64,000 nucleotides of DNA, from positions 620,001-684,000 of the forward strand of contig NZ_PPEG02000001.1 in the NCBI RefSeq assembly GCF_002899945.2, written 5' to 3'. Both the position numbers and the translations under genes were made by a program. Source of the stretch: Chryseobacterium viscerum (GTDB lineage: Bacteria; Bacteroidota; Bacteroidia; Flavobacteriales; Weeksellaceae). Shown in pieces: positions 1 to 9,203 of the stretch. Numbering within the stretch: position 1 is the stretch's first letter; the number at the start of each line of letters is the position of its first letter. Under the pieces are notes generated by a model. It did no database searches, was not told the origin of the DNA, and saw nothing but the letters and a program-made list of their open reading frames with translations.

Positions 1-1208
1 ATACTTCCTGTATCTTCTTTTACAACCGAAACTGGAGCTTCTTCCTTAGAAAATTCCCTTTCCAGGTGATCGTCATCAAAAAGTGACTGAACAGCCTTCA
101 TTCCTTTGATATTGGCTAATTTTATTTTTTTCTCCCGATGATATTCTTCTAAATTTTCGAAGCTTTCATCGGAACGATGTTTATCTGTTTCTTCAGGAAC
201 AGGTTTGTCAATTTCTACAATTTTTCTTCTGTCATAGACTTCAGCAAGGATGCTTTCTTCCTTTATGTCTTCTTCAGAATGGTCATTTTTGATCTCACTC
301 AGAATATTTTCCACGTTGGAAGTTTCTGTAATCATCTCTCCTTCTTGTATTGAAATGTTTGAGGCAACAAATTGTTCCTCATTTTCTTCGATCAGTATTT
401 CATCTTCCAAAGTTTCAGTATCAAAAATACTAGGAATAGTTTCTGTTACTGATATTTTAGCATTATTTGCAACAGCAAAATCTGTTTCTTTTTTGGCTTC
501 TGATTCAGAGATTTCATCTTCTGTATCGTCTATTTCAGTCAGCTGATTATTGAAGATAACTTCTTCCTTAGTCACTTCATCATGAAACAAATCTTCATTG
601 AGGTCTTCATCAGAATCCGGTGTAGCATCCGCAAGAATTTTATCTTCGTCTACAAATTTCAGAACAGCTCTCTGCTCTTCAGAAATCTCATTTTCATCAA
701 TTTCATTCAACTGATTATTGAATACGGCTTCTTCTTCCAGAATTTCATGATCAGAATCCTGTTCCTGAGTATTTTCAGCCGCTTTTTCTTCGTGATTTTC
801 TTCTACAAAGCTTACAATATTTTCATGGAATTTATTTTCAACAATTTCATTCAATTGGTTATTGAAAACGGCTTCCTCTTCTTCAGATCCGTCTGAAAAA
901 ATTTCATTTTCATCAATTTCGTTCAGCTCATTATTAAAAATCGCTTCCTCTTCTGTCACTTCATTCCCTGAATCATGATATTCTGTTTCTCCTGATACAA
1001 AAGAGTGGTGTTGATGAGCCGGATCATCTGCTACGAAATATTCAATATTTTTTTCCAGCAATTTCAAAAAAGAAATCCTGTTAGCAAGCTCATCTACAAG
1101 ATCTTGCTTGGAAAGTAATTCGTCTATATTACTTATTTTGTCCAGATTATCAATGATATTCATGGATTCAAAAAAAATCTTTTCCCTTAAATCTTGGATA
1201 TTCTGCAT
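1..1208 (-). CDS. Acidic repeat-containing hypothetical protein (C-terminus outside window)
   Basis: The reverse strand is open from an ATG at 1208 to the window edge, about 402 codons with no stop. The start reads MQNIQDLREKIFFESMN and leads into a helical, very acidic protein rich in Glu, Asp and Asn. Four imperfect repeats of the form EEEAVFNNQLNEIDEN occur in the first half (DNA about 940-870, 870-820, 750-680 and 570-500). The visible C-terminal part is more basic and ends in a stretch like LANIKGMKAVQSLFDDD. There is no signal peptide, so it is probably cytoplasmic. I do not recognise a functional family; similar acidic proteins occur next to tdk in related flavobacteria as far as I recall. 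It diverges from tdk with a 61-bp gap. Confidence 0.8.
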   Translation of the reverse strand, partial: MQNIQDLREKIFFESMNIIDNLDKISNIDELLSKQDLVDELANRISFLKLLEKNIEYFVADDPAHQHHSFVSGETEYHDSGNEVTEEEAIFNNELNEIDENEIFSDGSEEEEAVFNNQLNEIVENKFHENIVSFVEENHEEKAAENTQEQDSDHEILEEEAVFNNQLNEIDENEISEEQRAVLKFVDEDKILADATPDSDEDLNEDLFHDEVTKEEVIFNNQLTEIDDTEDEISESEAKKETDFAVANNAKISVTETIPSIFDTETLEDEILIEENEEQFVASNISIQEGEMITETSNVENILSEIKNDHSEEDIKEESILAEVYDRRKIVEIDKPVPEETDKHRSDESFENLEEYHREKKIKLANIKGMKAVQSLFDDDHLEREFSKEEAPVSVVKEDTGS

Positions 1209-1232
1209 AATAAGATTCTTATTAAAATTGCT

Positions 1233-1240
1233 TACTTTTG
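1233..1240 (+). promoter_or_regulatory. -7 promoter box of tdk
   Basis: TACTTTTG matches the Bacteroidota -7 consensus TAnnTTTG and lies 29 nt before the tdk start. No clear -33 TTG is seen at the expected distance. Confidence 0.45.
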
Positions 1241-1269
1241 ATGTTAAAAATATACGGCTAATTTAACAA

Positions 1270-1857
1270 ATGTTTTTAGAAAATACAATTAATCATTCCA
1301 AACAAAGTGGTTGGATGGAAGTAATTTGTGGCTCTATGTTTTCCGGTAAAACCGAAGAACTGATCCGCAGATTGCGAAGGGCAGAGATGGCAGGACAGAA
1401 CGTAGAAATTTTTAAACCTAAATTGGACATACGATATTCTGAAGAGGACGTAGTTTCTCATAATCAGAATAAAATCCGTAGTACAGCAGTAGAAAACCCT
1501 AATGAAATTCTTCTGTTAGCTTCCAATTGTGATGTAGTAGGGATTGATGAAGCTCAGTTTTTCGATGAAAGTATTGTTGATATTGCCAACCAACTTGCCA
1601 ATAGCGGTGTAAGAGTAGTCATTGCAGGATTGGATATGGACTTTTTGGGCCGTCCATTCGGGCCTATGCCTAATTTGATGGCCACAGCCGAGTATGTTAC
1701 AAAAGTGCATGCTATTTGTAAGAGAACAGGGAATCTTGCCAACTATTCTATGAGAACTTCCCAGGGAGATAATCTGGTAGAGTTGGGAGAAACTGAAAGC
1801 TATGAAGCAGTAAGCCGCCGCGTTTTTATTGACGAAGTACTTTTAAAAAGAAAATAA
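1270..1857 (+). CDS. tdk: Thymidine kinase (type II)
   Basis: Cytosolic thymidine kinase that phosphorylates thymidine to dTMP with ATP (pyrimidine salvage). At 195 aa it has the usual length for the short type II family. The P-loop GSMFSGKT is at residues 21-28, the Walker B-like DEAQFF at about 93-98, and the lasso/substrate region around TKVHAICKRTGNLANYSMR. Type II enzymes usually carry four zinc cysteines; here only the one in AICKRTG remains and the C-terminal pair is absent, so the structural zinc site looks degenerate. The start was taken at 1270; a second Met at 1315 lies just before the P-loop strand and would give a rather short N-terminus. Confidence 0.93.
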   Translation: MFLENTINHSKQSGWMEVICGSMFSGKTEELIRRLRRAEMAGQNVEIFKPKLDIRYSEEDVVSHNQNKIRSTAVENPNEILLLASNCDVVGIDEAQFFDESIVDIANQLANSGVRVVIAGLDMDFLGRPFGPMPNLMATAEYVTKVHAICKRTGNLANYSMRTSQGDNLVELGETESYEAVSRRVFIDEVLLKRK

Positions 1858-2042
1858 ATTGCAAAACAGCAAAGGCTGAATGCACCAAAGCATACATTAT
1901 ATTCATTAATATAAATGAAAAGCGGAAAAGCAGCATTGTGAAATTTCAAAAAGGAGAAGTTGGCTTATAAAAACTTTTTCTTCCTCTTTATTATTTTACC
2001 TTTTTGCCATTTCGCCTTAAAAATAAAGCAGAAAGGGTACCA

Positions 2043-4490
2043 ATGGATTATACAGTACAACACATTGCAGAGATCACCAATGCACAAATCATTGGAGACG
2101 GAAATTTATTGATCAAAAATATAGCGTACGACAGCAGGATTATTTATTCTACCAAGAATACTGCATTTATCGCGATCAATACCTCTAAAAATTCGGGTGA
2201 AAAGTTTATAGAATCTGCAATAGACAGAGGGATCAGTATTATTATTTCTGAACATCATTATCCCGGGTTTGAAAATATTACCTGGATCATTGTTGAAAAT
2301 TCTGTAGACTTTCTTCAAAAATTAGCAAAGTACCATTTCGAGAATTCTCACATACAATCTATCGGAATCACTGGTAGTAATGGTAAAACTATTTTAAAAG
2401 AATGGTTATATCAATGCTTGTGGAATGAATTCCCTACTGTAAAAAGTCCCAAAAGTTTCAATTCCCAGATTGGCCTTCCGCTCTCTCTTCTTCAAATCAA
2501 TAGCTCTTATCAGCTTGGAATTTTTGAAGTGGGAATTTCAAAACCTCATGAAATGGAAAAACTTGAAAATATTTTCCATCCTCAGATCGGTTTGCTTACC
2601 CATATAGGAACGGCTCATGCTGCCAATTTTTCTTCCGAAGAAGAACTGATTGATGAAAAGATCAAACTTTTTAAAGATTCTGAAGTCATCATCTATAATG
2701 GTGACCATTCTTTGGTAGATCAAAAAATTAAAAATTCCTATTCTGATAAAAAATTAATTTCTTACGGTTTTAAAAAAGAGAATCAGGTTTTCATCAAAAA
2801 CAATATTTCAAAGGATGAAAGCGTAGTCGTTGAATATTTTGGGGAAGAAATCAGTTTTCCAGCCCATCAAAGAGACGAAGCGACATTAACTAACGCTATG
2901 GCGCTTATTACAGTCCTTAAGGAACTTCATATCGAAAATAAAAAGATCGTTGAAAAAATCAACCTTTTAAAAGCCGTTGAAATGAGGCTTGAAGCGATTG
3001 AAGGAAATAAGAGCAATATTGTTATCAACGATTCTTTTAATCTTGACCTCGATTCTCTGAAAACTGCTCTGCAGTTTTTGAATGAGTATAACAAACCTAA
3101 AAAATCTCTGGTCTTAACAGATATTGTAGGAGTGAACAGCAATTCTCAGGAATTGTATGAAGAAGTCTCCGAATTGGTGAATGAACAAAATTTTGATTCC
3201 GTATTTTTAATTGGCGATGAAATATCATCATTTAGTGAATTATTTAAAGCTAAAACATATACTTTCATTGACACTAAAGAGTTAATTGAAAGTAAATATC
3301 TTACTGAATTAGAAAATCAGATTATCCTGCTGAAAGGTGCCAGAAAATTTGAGATCGAAAGGCTTAAGGATATTCTTGAGCTTAGAAAACATGATACGGT
3401 ACTGGAAGTAAACCTTAATGCAATTCTTCATAATATCAACTATCATAAATCTCTGCTGAAACCAGGAACCAAAATGATGGCAATGGTAAAAGCTAATGCC
3501 TACGGGCTGGGAAGTTATGAAGTCTCAGAGTTCCTACAGCATCATCATATAGATTACCTTGGAGTAGCTTACGTTGATGAGGGTGTAGAACTTCGTAAAA
3601 AAGGAATTACAACCCCTATTATTGTAATGAATCCTGAGCAGCACAGCTATCAGACTATTATAGAATATAACCTTGAACCTGAAATTTACAGTTTCAGAGT
3701 GTTGGAATTGTTCTATGAAGCCGTTCAGAAATCCGGATATGACAAGAAATATCCTATTCACATCAAACTGGAAACAGGAATGCACCGACTTGGTTTCAAA
3801 GATTTTGAACTGGATCAGTTAAGTGAAACTTTAAGCCAGAAAAATGTAAAGGTACAAAGTATGTTCAGCCATTTATCATCTTCCGATATGCCTGAAGAGA
3901 AAGAATTTACTTTAAAGCAGCTTGCGGTTTTTGAGAAAAACTCCAGCTACCTAACTGAAAAACTAGGCTACACTCCTATCCGCCATATTCTGAATTCAGC
4001 CGGAATAACAAGTTATAAAGCTCATCAGCACGATATGGTGAGAATCGGTATTGGTATGCTTGGAGAATCGGCAGATCCTGAAATTCAGAAACAATTAAGG
4101 TCTGTTGTAAGCTTTAAAACCGTAATTTCACAGATATCAACGGTTGAAAACGGTGAATCTGTAGGTTACAGCAGAAGATATAAAGCTGATCATCCTACAA
4201 AAATTGCAACGATCCCTGTAGGATATGCAGATGGCATTCCAAGACTGATCGGAAATCAGGTAGGAAACGTTGGAGTAAACAAAACATTAGCGCCCATCGT
4301 TGGAAATATCTGTATGGATATGATGATGATTAATGTAGATAATATTCCCAATGTGAAAGAAGGCGATATGGTAACTGTTTTCAATGCCAAACCAAGTTTA
4401 AAAGAATTCGCAGGATACTGCAAAACGATAACCTATGAAGTATTAACCTCCATTTCGCCCCGGGTGAAACGGATTTATATAAAAGATTAA
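2043..4490 (+). CDS. murF-alr: Bifunctional MurF / alanine racemase
   Basis: Fusion of UDP-MurNAc-tripeptide:D-Ala-D-Ala ligase (MurF) with PLP-dependent alanine racemase, linking D-Ala supply to its use in peptidoglycan precursor synthesis. The N-terminal Mur ligase part has the P-loop GITGSNGKT at about residues 108-116. The racemase part begins near TVLEVNLNAILHN (about residue 460), with the PLP lysine in MVKANAYGLG (Lys483) and the partner tyrosine region SVGYSRRYKA. This fusion is common in Bacteroidota. I chose the ATG at 2043 because AGAAAGGG lies 8-15 nt upstream; the frame is open 39 nt further up but without an obvious ribosome site. In the MurF half some central motifs are divergent, as in other fused members. 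The next gene starts 2 nt after the stop. Confidence 0.93.
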   Translation: MDYTVQHIAEITNAQIIGDGNLLIKNIAYDSRIIYSTKNTAFIAINTSKNSGEKFIESAIDRGISIIISEHHYPGFENITWIIVENSVDFLQKLAKYHFENSHIQSIGITGSNGKTILKEWLYQCLWNEFPTVKSPKSFNSQIGLPLSLLQINSSYQLGIFEVGISKPHEMEKLENIFHPQIGLLTHIGTAHAANFSSEEELIDEKIKLFKDSEVIIYNGDHSLVDQKIKNSYSDKKLISYGFKKENQVFIKNNISKDESVVVEYFGEEISFPAHQRDEATLTNAMALITVLKELHIENKKIVEKINLLKAVEMRLEAIEGNKSNIVINDSFNLDLDSLKTALQFLNEYNKPKKSLVLTDIVGVNSNSQELYEEVSELVNEQNFDSVFLIGDEISSFSELFKAKTYTFIDTKELIESKYLTELENQIILLKGARKFEIERLKDILELRKHDTVLEVNLNAILHNINYHKSLLKPGTKMMAMVKANAYGLGSYEVSEFLQHHHIDYLGVAYVDEGVELRKKGITTPIIVMNPEQHSYQTIIEYNLEPEIYSFRVLELFYEAVQKSGYDKKYPIHIKLETGMHRLGFKDFELDQLSETLSQKNVKVQSMFSHLSSSDMPEEKEFTLKQLAVFEKNSSYLTEKLGYTPIRHILNSAGITSYKAHQHDMVRIGIGMLGESADPEIQKQLRSVVSFKTVISQISTVENGESVGYSRRYKADHPTKIATIPVGYADGIPRLIGNQVGNVGVNKTLAPIVGNICMDMMMINVDNIPNVKEGDMVTVFNAKPSLKEFAGYCKTITYEVLTSISPRVKRIYIKD

Positions 4491-4492
4491 TT

Positions 4493-6652
4493 ATGAGAAA
4501 ACTCCTGATTCTGCTTTTCATATTCCCACTGCTATTGATCCATTCTCAGGTAAAAAAAGATCTGGTGATTCCGAAAAATCCAAAGATAGGACTCTCCCTC
4601 GCCGGTGGCGGTGCCAAAGGCTTTTCACATGTCGGAGTTCTTAAAGTATTAGATTCATTGGGAGTAAAGGTGGATTATGTTTCGGGAACGAGCATGGGAG
4701 CCATTGTTGGAGGACTCTATGCGGCAGGCTATTCCGGAAAAGAAATTGAAAAAATAGTCATGGATACAGATTTCTATTCCTTGATTATGGATCCGAAGTC
4801 ACGACAGGAAGCCAGTTTTTTCAACAAATCTGTAGACAAATACCTTTTATCCATTCCACTCAAAAATGGAAAAATCACACTTCCCTCTTCTATCAGTACC
4901 GGCCAGAGAAATGTTTATCTTCTGAAAGAGCTTTTTAAAAACGTTTCCAATATCGAAGATTTTTCTAAAATGCCCATTCCTTTCCTTTGCGTTGCCACCA
5001 ATCTGGAGAGTGGAAATATGCAGATTTTTGAAAAAGGAGATCTGGTACAGTCTATTATGGCGAGTTCCGCATTCCCTTCTTTAATGGATCCTATTAAAAT
5101 TGGCGACAGTATATATATTGATGGGGCAATGACGGTAAACTACCCTTCAAAGCCTTTAAAGGACAAAGGAATCGATATTGTCATCGGTGTGGATCTGAAT
5201 CAGGACCTATCAAAAAGAGAGGATTTAAACAACATTATATCCATTCTGAATCAGGTAATCGATTTTGGAATAAAAAAAGATACCCGAAAACAGTATAAAT
5301 ATACAGACATCAATATCAAACCCAACCTGAAAGGGATGTCAGCTACAAGCTATGATGATAAGAAGAAAATTCTGGACAGCGGATATGTAGAAGGATTGAA
5401 ATATTCTCAGATACTGGATCAATTACCAAAGCGGCCATTTGACCGCCTCAGACAACGTATAAACCCTATTTATTCCAATGTATACAAGATCGACAGTATT
5501 TCTATTGAAGGAAGCAAGATATACGGTAAAAACTATACGCTTGGGAAAATGGGACTACGTCTACCCTCTTTACAGACTTATGGAAACATCAATAAAATGG
5601 TCGATAAATTGGTTGCTACAAACAACTATAGTTTTATCAATTATGATATCGTTCAGGAAAATGATGCCAACTATTTAAAGCTTTATGTAACCGAAGATGA
5701 TACCCGTCATTTTTTAAAATTCGGACTGCATTATGACGAAGTTTTCAAGACCGGACTTCTTTTGAATTATTCTGCAAAAAGGCTTTTATTCAAAAACTCA
5801 AATCTTTCTTTTGATTTCGTTGTAGGAGACCGATTACGATATTACCTGAACTATTTTATAGATAACGGATATATTCCTGGATTTGGTATTTATTCCTCAG
5901 GAATGAGCTTTGACCTGAAAAATGTTGACAACTATGTTATCGACAGATGGGAATGGAGCAGAAATGAAGTTTATATACAGTCTATATGGAAGGATAAATT
6001 TGCCATTGGAGGAGGTATGAGCCACGATTACTTTAAGGCGGAAAACAGCAATGGAGACAACAGACGTTACAGTCGTTTCCTGAACCCTTATGTCTTTATA
6101 AAAACCGATACACAGGATGACAAAGAATTCCCTACCAAAGGGGTTTATTTTGCCGCTGAAGGAAAAGTTATAGACCTTTTAAAATCAGAAGTTGACAAAA
6201 GGATTATTCAAATCAAGGCAGATCTTAAAATCAATATTCCTCTTGGCAAACAATTCTCTTACCGTCTTAATCTATTTGGAGGAATTACACTTGGTGAACA
6301 CCTTCCTGCTTATTATCAATATAGATTAGGAGGAATTTTTGAACAAAATCTTATTAATTTCAAAAGCTTTGGAGGGTTTTATTTTGCCCAGCTTTATACA
6401 AATAATGTAATATTAGCATCTAACGATATTCAATTTAAATTCAATAAAAACTATTTCATCAGTGGAAACTTCAGCTTTGCTAACTTATCAAACGATATCA
6501 AGTTTGAAGATGCAGTTAAAGTAAATTACAGCTCACTGGGATTAACGGCTGGTTACAAATCTCCTTTCGGGCAGATTAAAGTAAACTTCAGCCACTCACT
6601 TAAAAACAACCAAAAAGGTATATTCAGTGTTATTTTAGGACACTGGTTTTAA
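4493..6652 (+). CDS. Patatin-like phospholipase with POTRA and outer-membrane beta-barrel (PlpD-like)
   Basis: A 719-aa protein with a signal peptide (first about 19 residues, ending HSQ). The patatin domain follows, with the oxyanion motif GGGAKG (38-43), the nucleophile GTSMG (Ser67) and the catalytic Asp in DGA near residue 210. From about residue 329 (YKIDSISIEGSKIYGKN) there is a POTRA-like segment, then a C-terminal beta-barrel resembling the BamA/Omp85 family and ending HSLKNNQKGIFSVILGHWF. This is the layout of type Vd autotransporters such as PlpD and of the RssA/NTE group in Bacteroidota. Expected role: lipid acyl hydrolase at the outer membrane. It follows murF-alr by 2 nt and precedes ybeY by 4 nt, so the three are probably cotranscribed. 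Confidence 0.88.
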   Translation: MRKLLILLFIFPLLLIHSQVKKDLVIPKNPKIGLSLAGGGAKGFSHVGVLKVLDSLGVKVDYVSGTSMGAIVGGLYAAGYSGKEIEKIVMDTDFYSLIMDPKSRQEASFFNKSVDKYLLSIPLKNGKITLPSSISTGQRNVYLLKELFKNVSNIEDFSKMPIPFLCVATNLESGNMQIFEKGDLVQSIMASSAFPSLMDPIKIGDSIYIDGAMTVNYPSKPLKDKGIDIVIGVDLNQDLSKREDLNNIISILNQVIDFGIKKDTRKQYKYTDINIKPNLKGMSATSYDDKKKILDSGYVEGLKYSQILDQLPKRPFDRLRQRINPIYSNVYKIDSISIEGSKIYGKNYTLGKMGLRLPSLQTYGNINKMVDKLVATNNYSFINYDIVQENDANYLKLYVTEDDTRHFLKFGLHYDEVFKTGLLLNYSAKRLLFKNSNLSFDFVVGDRLRYYLNYFIDNGYIPGFGIYSSGMSFDLKNVDNYVIDRWEWSRNEVYIQSIWKDKFAIGGGMSHDYFKAENSNGDNRRYSRFLNPYVFIKTDTQDDKEFPTKGVYFAAEGKVIDLLKSEVDKRIIQIKADLKINIPLGKQFSYRLNLFGGITLGEHLPAYYQYRLGGIFEQNLINFKSFGGFYFAQLYTNNVILASNDIQFKFNKNYFISGNFSFANLSNDIKFEDAVKVNYSSLGLTAGYKSPFGQIKVNFSHSLKNNQKGIFSVILGHWF

Positions 6653-6656
6653 AAAA

Positions 6657-7076
6657 ATGATACAGTTCTTTTACGAAAACTTACCAGAGTCGGTAAGTAC
6701 AGATTACAAAAAATGGCTGGAAGATCTTATTCTTTCAGAAGGAAAAAAACTAGGAGAAATCAATTATATTTTCTGTGATGATGAATATCTTCTTAAGATC
6801 AATCAGGACTATTTACAGCATGATTATTATACGGATATCATCACTTTTGATTATGTAAAGGGCAAGACAATAAGCGCTGAGATTTTTGTATCTTTGCAGC
6901 GCATTTCTGATAACGCCTCTACCCTTTCCCGAGATTATGAAGAAGAATTAAGAAGGGTTTTAGCCCACGGAATTTTACACCTTGCAGGCTATAAAGATAA
7001 GACGGAAGAGGAAGAAAAAGAGATGCGGAGAATGGAAGATTTGTACTTGACCAAGTATCGGGATTTAAAGATTTAA
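6657..7076 (+). CDS. ybeY: Endoribonuclease YbeY (rRNA maturation)
   Basis: A 139-aa single-domain metal-dependent endoribonuclease of the UPF0054 family, involved in 16S rRNA 3'-end maturation and ribosome quality control. The signature HGILHLAGYKD (from about residue 104) gives two of the three expected metal-binding histidines. The third position, normally His in GYDH, is Lys-Asp here; a Asp replacement is, as far as I know, the usual state in Bacteroidota YbeY. The TDIITFDY core motif is also present. It starts 4 nt after the patatin gene and ends 147 nt before mnmG. Confidence 0.9.
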   Translation: MIQFFYENLPESVSTDYKKWLEDLILSEGKKLGEINYIFCDDEYLLKINQDYLQHDYYTDIITFDYVKGKTISAEIFVSLQRISDNASTLSRDYEEELRRVLAHGILHLAGYKDKTEEEEKEMRRMEDLYLTKYRDLKI

Positions 7077-7159
7077 AATTAAACAATCACTTAAGGTCCG
7101 TTATCTAAAGTACTCAATTCTAGCAGTAATATAAGCTTACCTAGAGTGCATTCTTCAAA

Positions 7160-7179
7160 AATGTTTCACGTGAAACATT
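7160..7179. other. parS-like site 1 (ParB binding palindrome)
   Basis: A perfect 20-nt palindrome whose core, TGTTTCACGTGAAACA at 7162-7177, equals the widely conserved chromosomal parS consensus. It lies in the ybeY-mnmG gap, 44 nt before the mnmG start. An identical 20-mer lies just after mnmG. ParB would be expected to bind here for chromosome segregation; parA/parB are not in the window. Confidence 0.85.
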
Positions 7180-7223
7180 GGTTGAAAAGATAAGATTAAA
7201 AGCTTAAAACAAGCGAGATAAAA

Positions 7224-9086
7224 ATGATTTCAGAAATATATGATGTGATCGTAGTAGGTGCCGGACACGCAGGTTGTGAAGCCGCTGCCGCAGCAGCCAA
7301 CCTTGGTTCAAAAACACTACTCGTTACAATGAATATGCAGACCATCGGACAGATGAGTTGCAACCCGGCAATGGGCGGAATCGCAAAAGGACAGATCGTA
7401 AGAGAGATTGATGCAATGGGAGGATATTCCGGAATTATAGCAGACAAATCTGCTATTCAATTCAAAATGCTAAATCTTTCAAAAGGTCCCGCGATGTGGT
7501 CTCCGAGAACCCAAAATGACAGAATGCTTTTTGCCGAAGAATGGCGCTTAGCATTAGAAAATACTCCCAATCTTGATTTCTTTCAGGATATGGTGAAACA
7601 ACTGATTGTTGAAAATAATAAAGTAACCGGAGTTGTTACTTCTTTAGGAATTGAGATCAAAGGAAAATCTGTTGTTCTTACCAACGGAACTTTTCTTAAT
7701 GGATTAATTCACGTTGGAGATAAACAACTAGGTGGAGGAAGAATGGGTGAACCAAGAGCATTTGGAATTACAGAACAATTGGTCACTTTAGGTTTCGAAG
7801 CAGGAAGAATGAAAACCGGTACTCCACCGAGAGTAGATGGAAGAAGTTTGGATTATTCAAAAATGGAGGAACAGAAAGGAGATGAAAATCCCCAAAAGTT
7901 CAGTTATCTTGACACTCCAAAATTGACAAAACAATTAAGCTGCCATATCGTATATACGAACGAAACAGTACATGATATTTTGAGAGAAGGTTTCGATAGA
8001 AGCCCAATGTTCAATGGTACGATTCAAAGTTTAGGTCCAAGATACTGCCCAAGTATTGAAGATAAAATTAATCGTTTTGCAGAAAGAAACAGACACCAGC
8101 TTTTCGTAGAACCTGAAGGATGGAAAACGGTAGAGATCTATGTAAACGGATTCAGTTCTTCACTTCCGGAAGATGTACAGATCAAAGCTATGAAACATAT
8201 TCCAGGATTTGAAAACGTAAAAGTATTCCGTCCCGGTTATGCCATTGAATATGATTACTTCCCTCCTACCCAATTGAAACATACCCTGGAAACAAAATTA
8301 ATTGATAATTTATATTTCGCAGGACAGATCAATGGAACAACAGGATATGAAGAAGCAGCAGGTCAAGGTTTAATTGCCGGTATCAATGCCCATAACAAAG
8401 TTCATGAAAAAGGCGACTTTATCCTAAACCGAGATGAAGCTTATATCGGAGTATTAATTGACGACCTGATTACCAAAGGAACTGAAGAACCTTACAGAAT
8501 GTTTACTTCACGTGCCGAATACAGACTTCTTTTGAGACAGGATAATGCTGATATCAGGTTAACTGAAAAAGCTTACCAACTTGGATTGGCAAAAGAAGAC
8601 AGATTAAGAAAAGTAGAAGCTAAAATATCTGAAAGTCAACTACTTGAAGAATTCCTTCGAGAAACTTCTTTAAAACCAGGTGTTATCAACCCTATCCTAG
8701 AATCTATAGAAAGTAATCCGGTAGATCAGGCTTATAGAGCCGCACAAATATTGACCAGACCTAATATCACATTGAAAAAACTGGATGAAATAGACTTTAT
8801 CAAAGAAGTTTCTTCCAAATATAATGATGAAGTAAGAGAACAGGCAGAGATCAATATCAAGTATAAAGGCTATATTGAGAAAGAAAAAGAAAACGTAGCA
8901 AAATTAAACCGTCTGGAAAATATAAAAATTCCAGAAGATTTTGATTATACTAATCTTTCCAGCCTTTCTACAGAAGCAAAGCAGAAGATGTCTAATGTAC
9001 GTCCGAAGACAATTGCCCAGGCAGGAAGGATAAGCGGGGTCTCTCCAGCAGATATCAACGTCTTATTAGTATATTTAGGACGTTAA
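7224..9086 (+). CDS. mnmG: tRNA uridine-5-carboxymethylaminomethyl modification enzyme MnmG (GidA)
   Basis: FAD-dependent enzyme that, with MnmE, installs the carboxymethylaminomethyl group on U34 of certain tRNAs. At 620 aa it is full length. The dinucleotide-binding motif GAGHAGCEAA is at about residues 12-21, and the family signature with a conserved Cys, SCNPAMGGIAKG, follows at about 48-59. Further family motifs are GRMKTGTPPRVDGR and GQINGTTGYEEAAGQG. The C-terminus carries the helical MnmE/tRNA-binding region ending in RISGVSPADINVLLVYL. The gene is flanked by two identical parS-like palindromes. In many bacteria gidA lies near the replication origin, which fits the origin candidate 5 kb away. 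Confidence 0.96.
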   Translation: MISEIYDVIVVGAGHAGCEAAAAAANLGSKTLLVTMNMQTIGQMSCNPAMGGIAKGQIVREIDAMGGYSGIIADKSAIQFKMLNLSKGPAMWSPRTQNDRMLFAEEWRLALENTPNLDFFQDMVKQLIVENNKVTGVVTSLGIEIKGKSVVLTNGTFLNGLIHVGDKQLGGGRMGEPRAFGITEQLVTLGFEAGRMKTGTPPRVDGRSLDYSKMEEQKGDENPQKFSYLDTPKLTKQLSCHIVYTNETVHDILREGFDRSPMFNGTIQSLGPRYCPSIEDKINRFAERNRHQLFVEPEGWKTVEIYVNGFSSSLPEDVQIKAMKHIPGFENVKVFRPGYAIEYDYFPPTQLKHTLETKLIDNLYFAGQINGTTGYEEAAGQGLIAGINAHNKVHEKGDFILNRDEAYIGVLIDDLITKGTEEPYRMFTSRAEYRLLLRQDNADIRLTEKAYQLGLAKEDRLRKVEAKISESQLLEEFLRETSLKPGVINPILESIESNPVDQAYRAAQILTRPNITLKKLDEIDFIKEVSSKYNDEVREQAEINIKYKGYIEKEKENVAKLNRLENIKIPEDFDYTNLSSLSTEAKQKMSNVRPKTIAQAGRISGVSPADINVLLVYLGR

Positions 9087-9091
9087 AAAGA

Positions 9092-9111
9092 AATGTTTCA
9101 CGTGAAACATT
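9092..9111. other. parS-like site 2 (ParB binding palindrome)
   Basis: Perfect 20-nt palindrome, core TGTTTCACGTGAAACA at 9094-9109, beginning 5 nt after the mnmG stop. It is identical to site 1, 1.93 kb upstream. Confidence 0.85.
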
Positions 9112-9203
9112 AAAAAATAAAACAAGAATTAAGGTATTTTGAGTGTATAATAACCTCTGAATATCTTAATTTTTTTGAATAGATAAAAAAGATACCGATT
9201 TCA

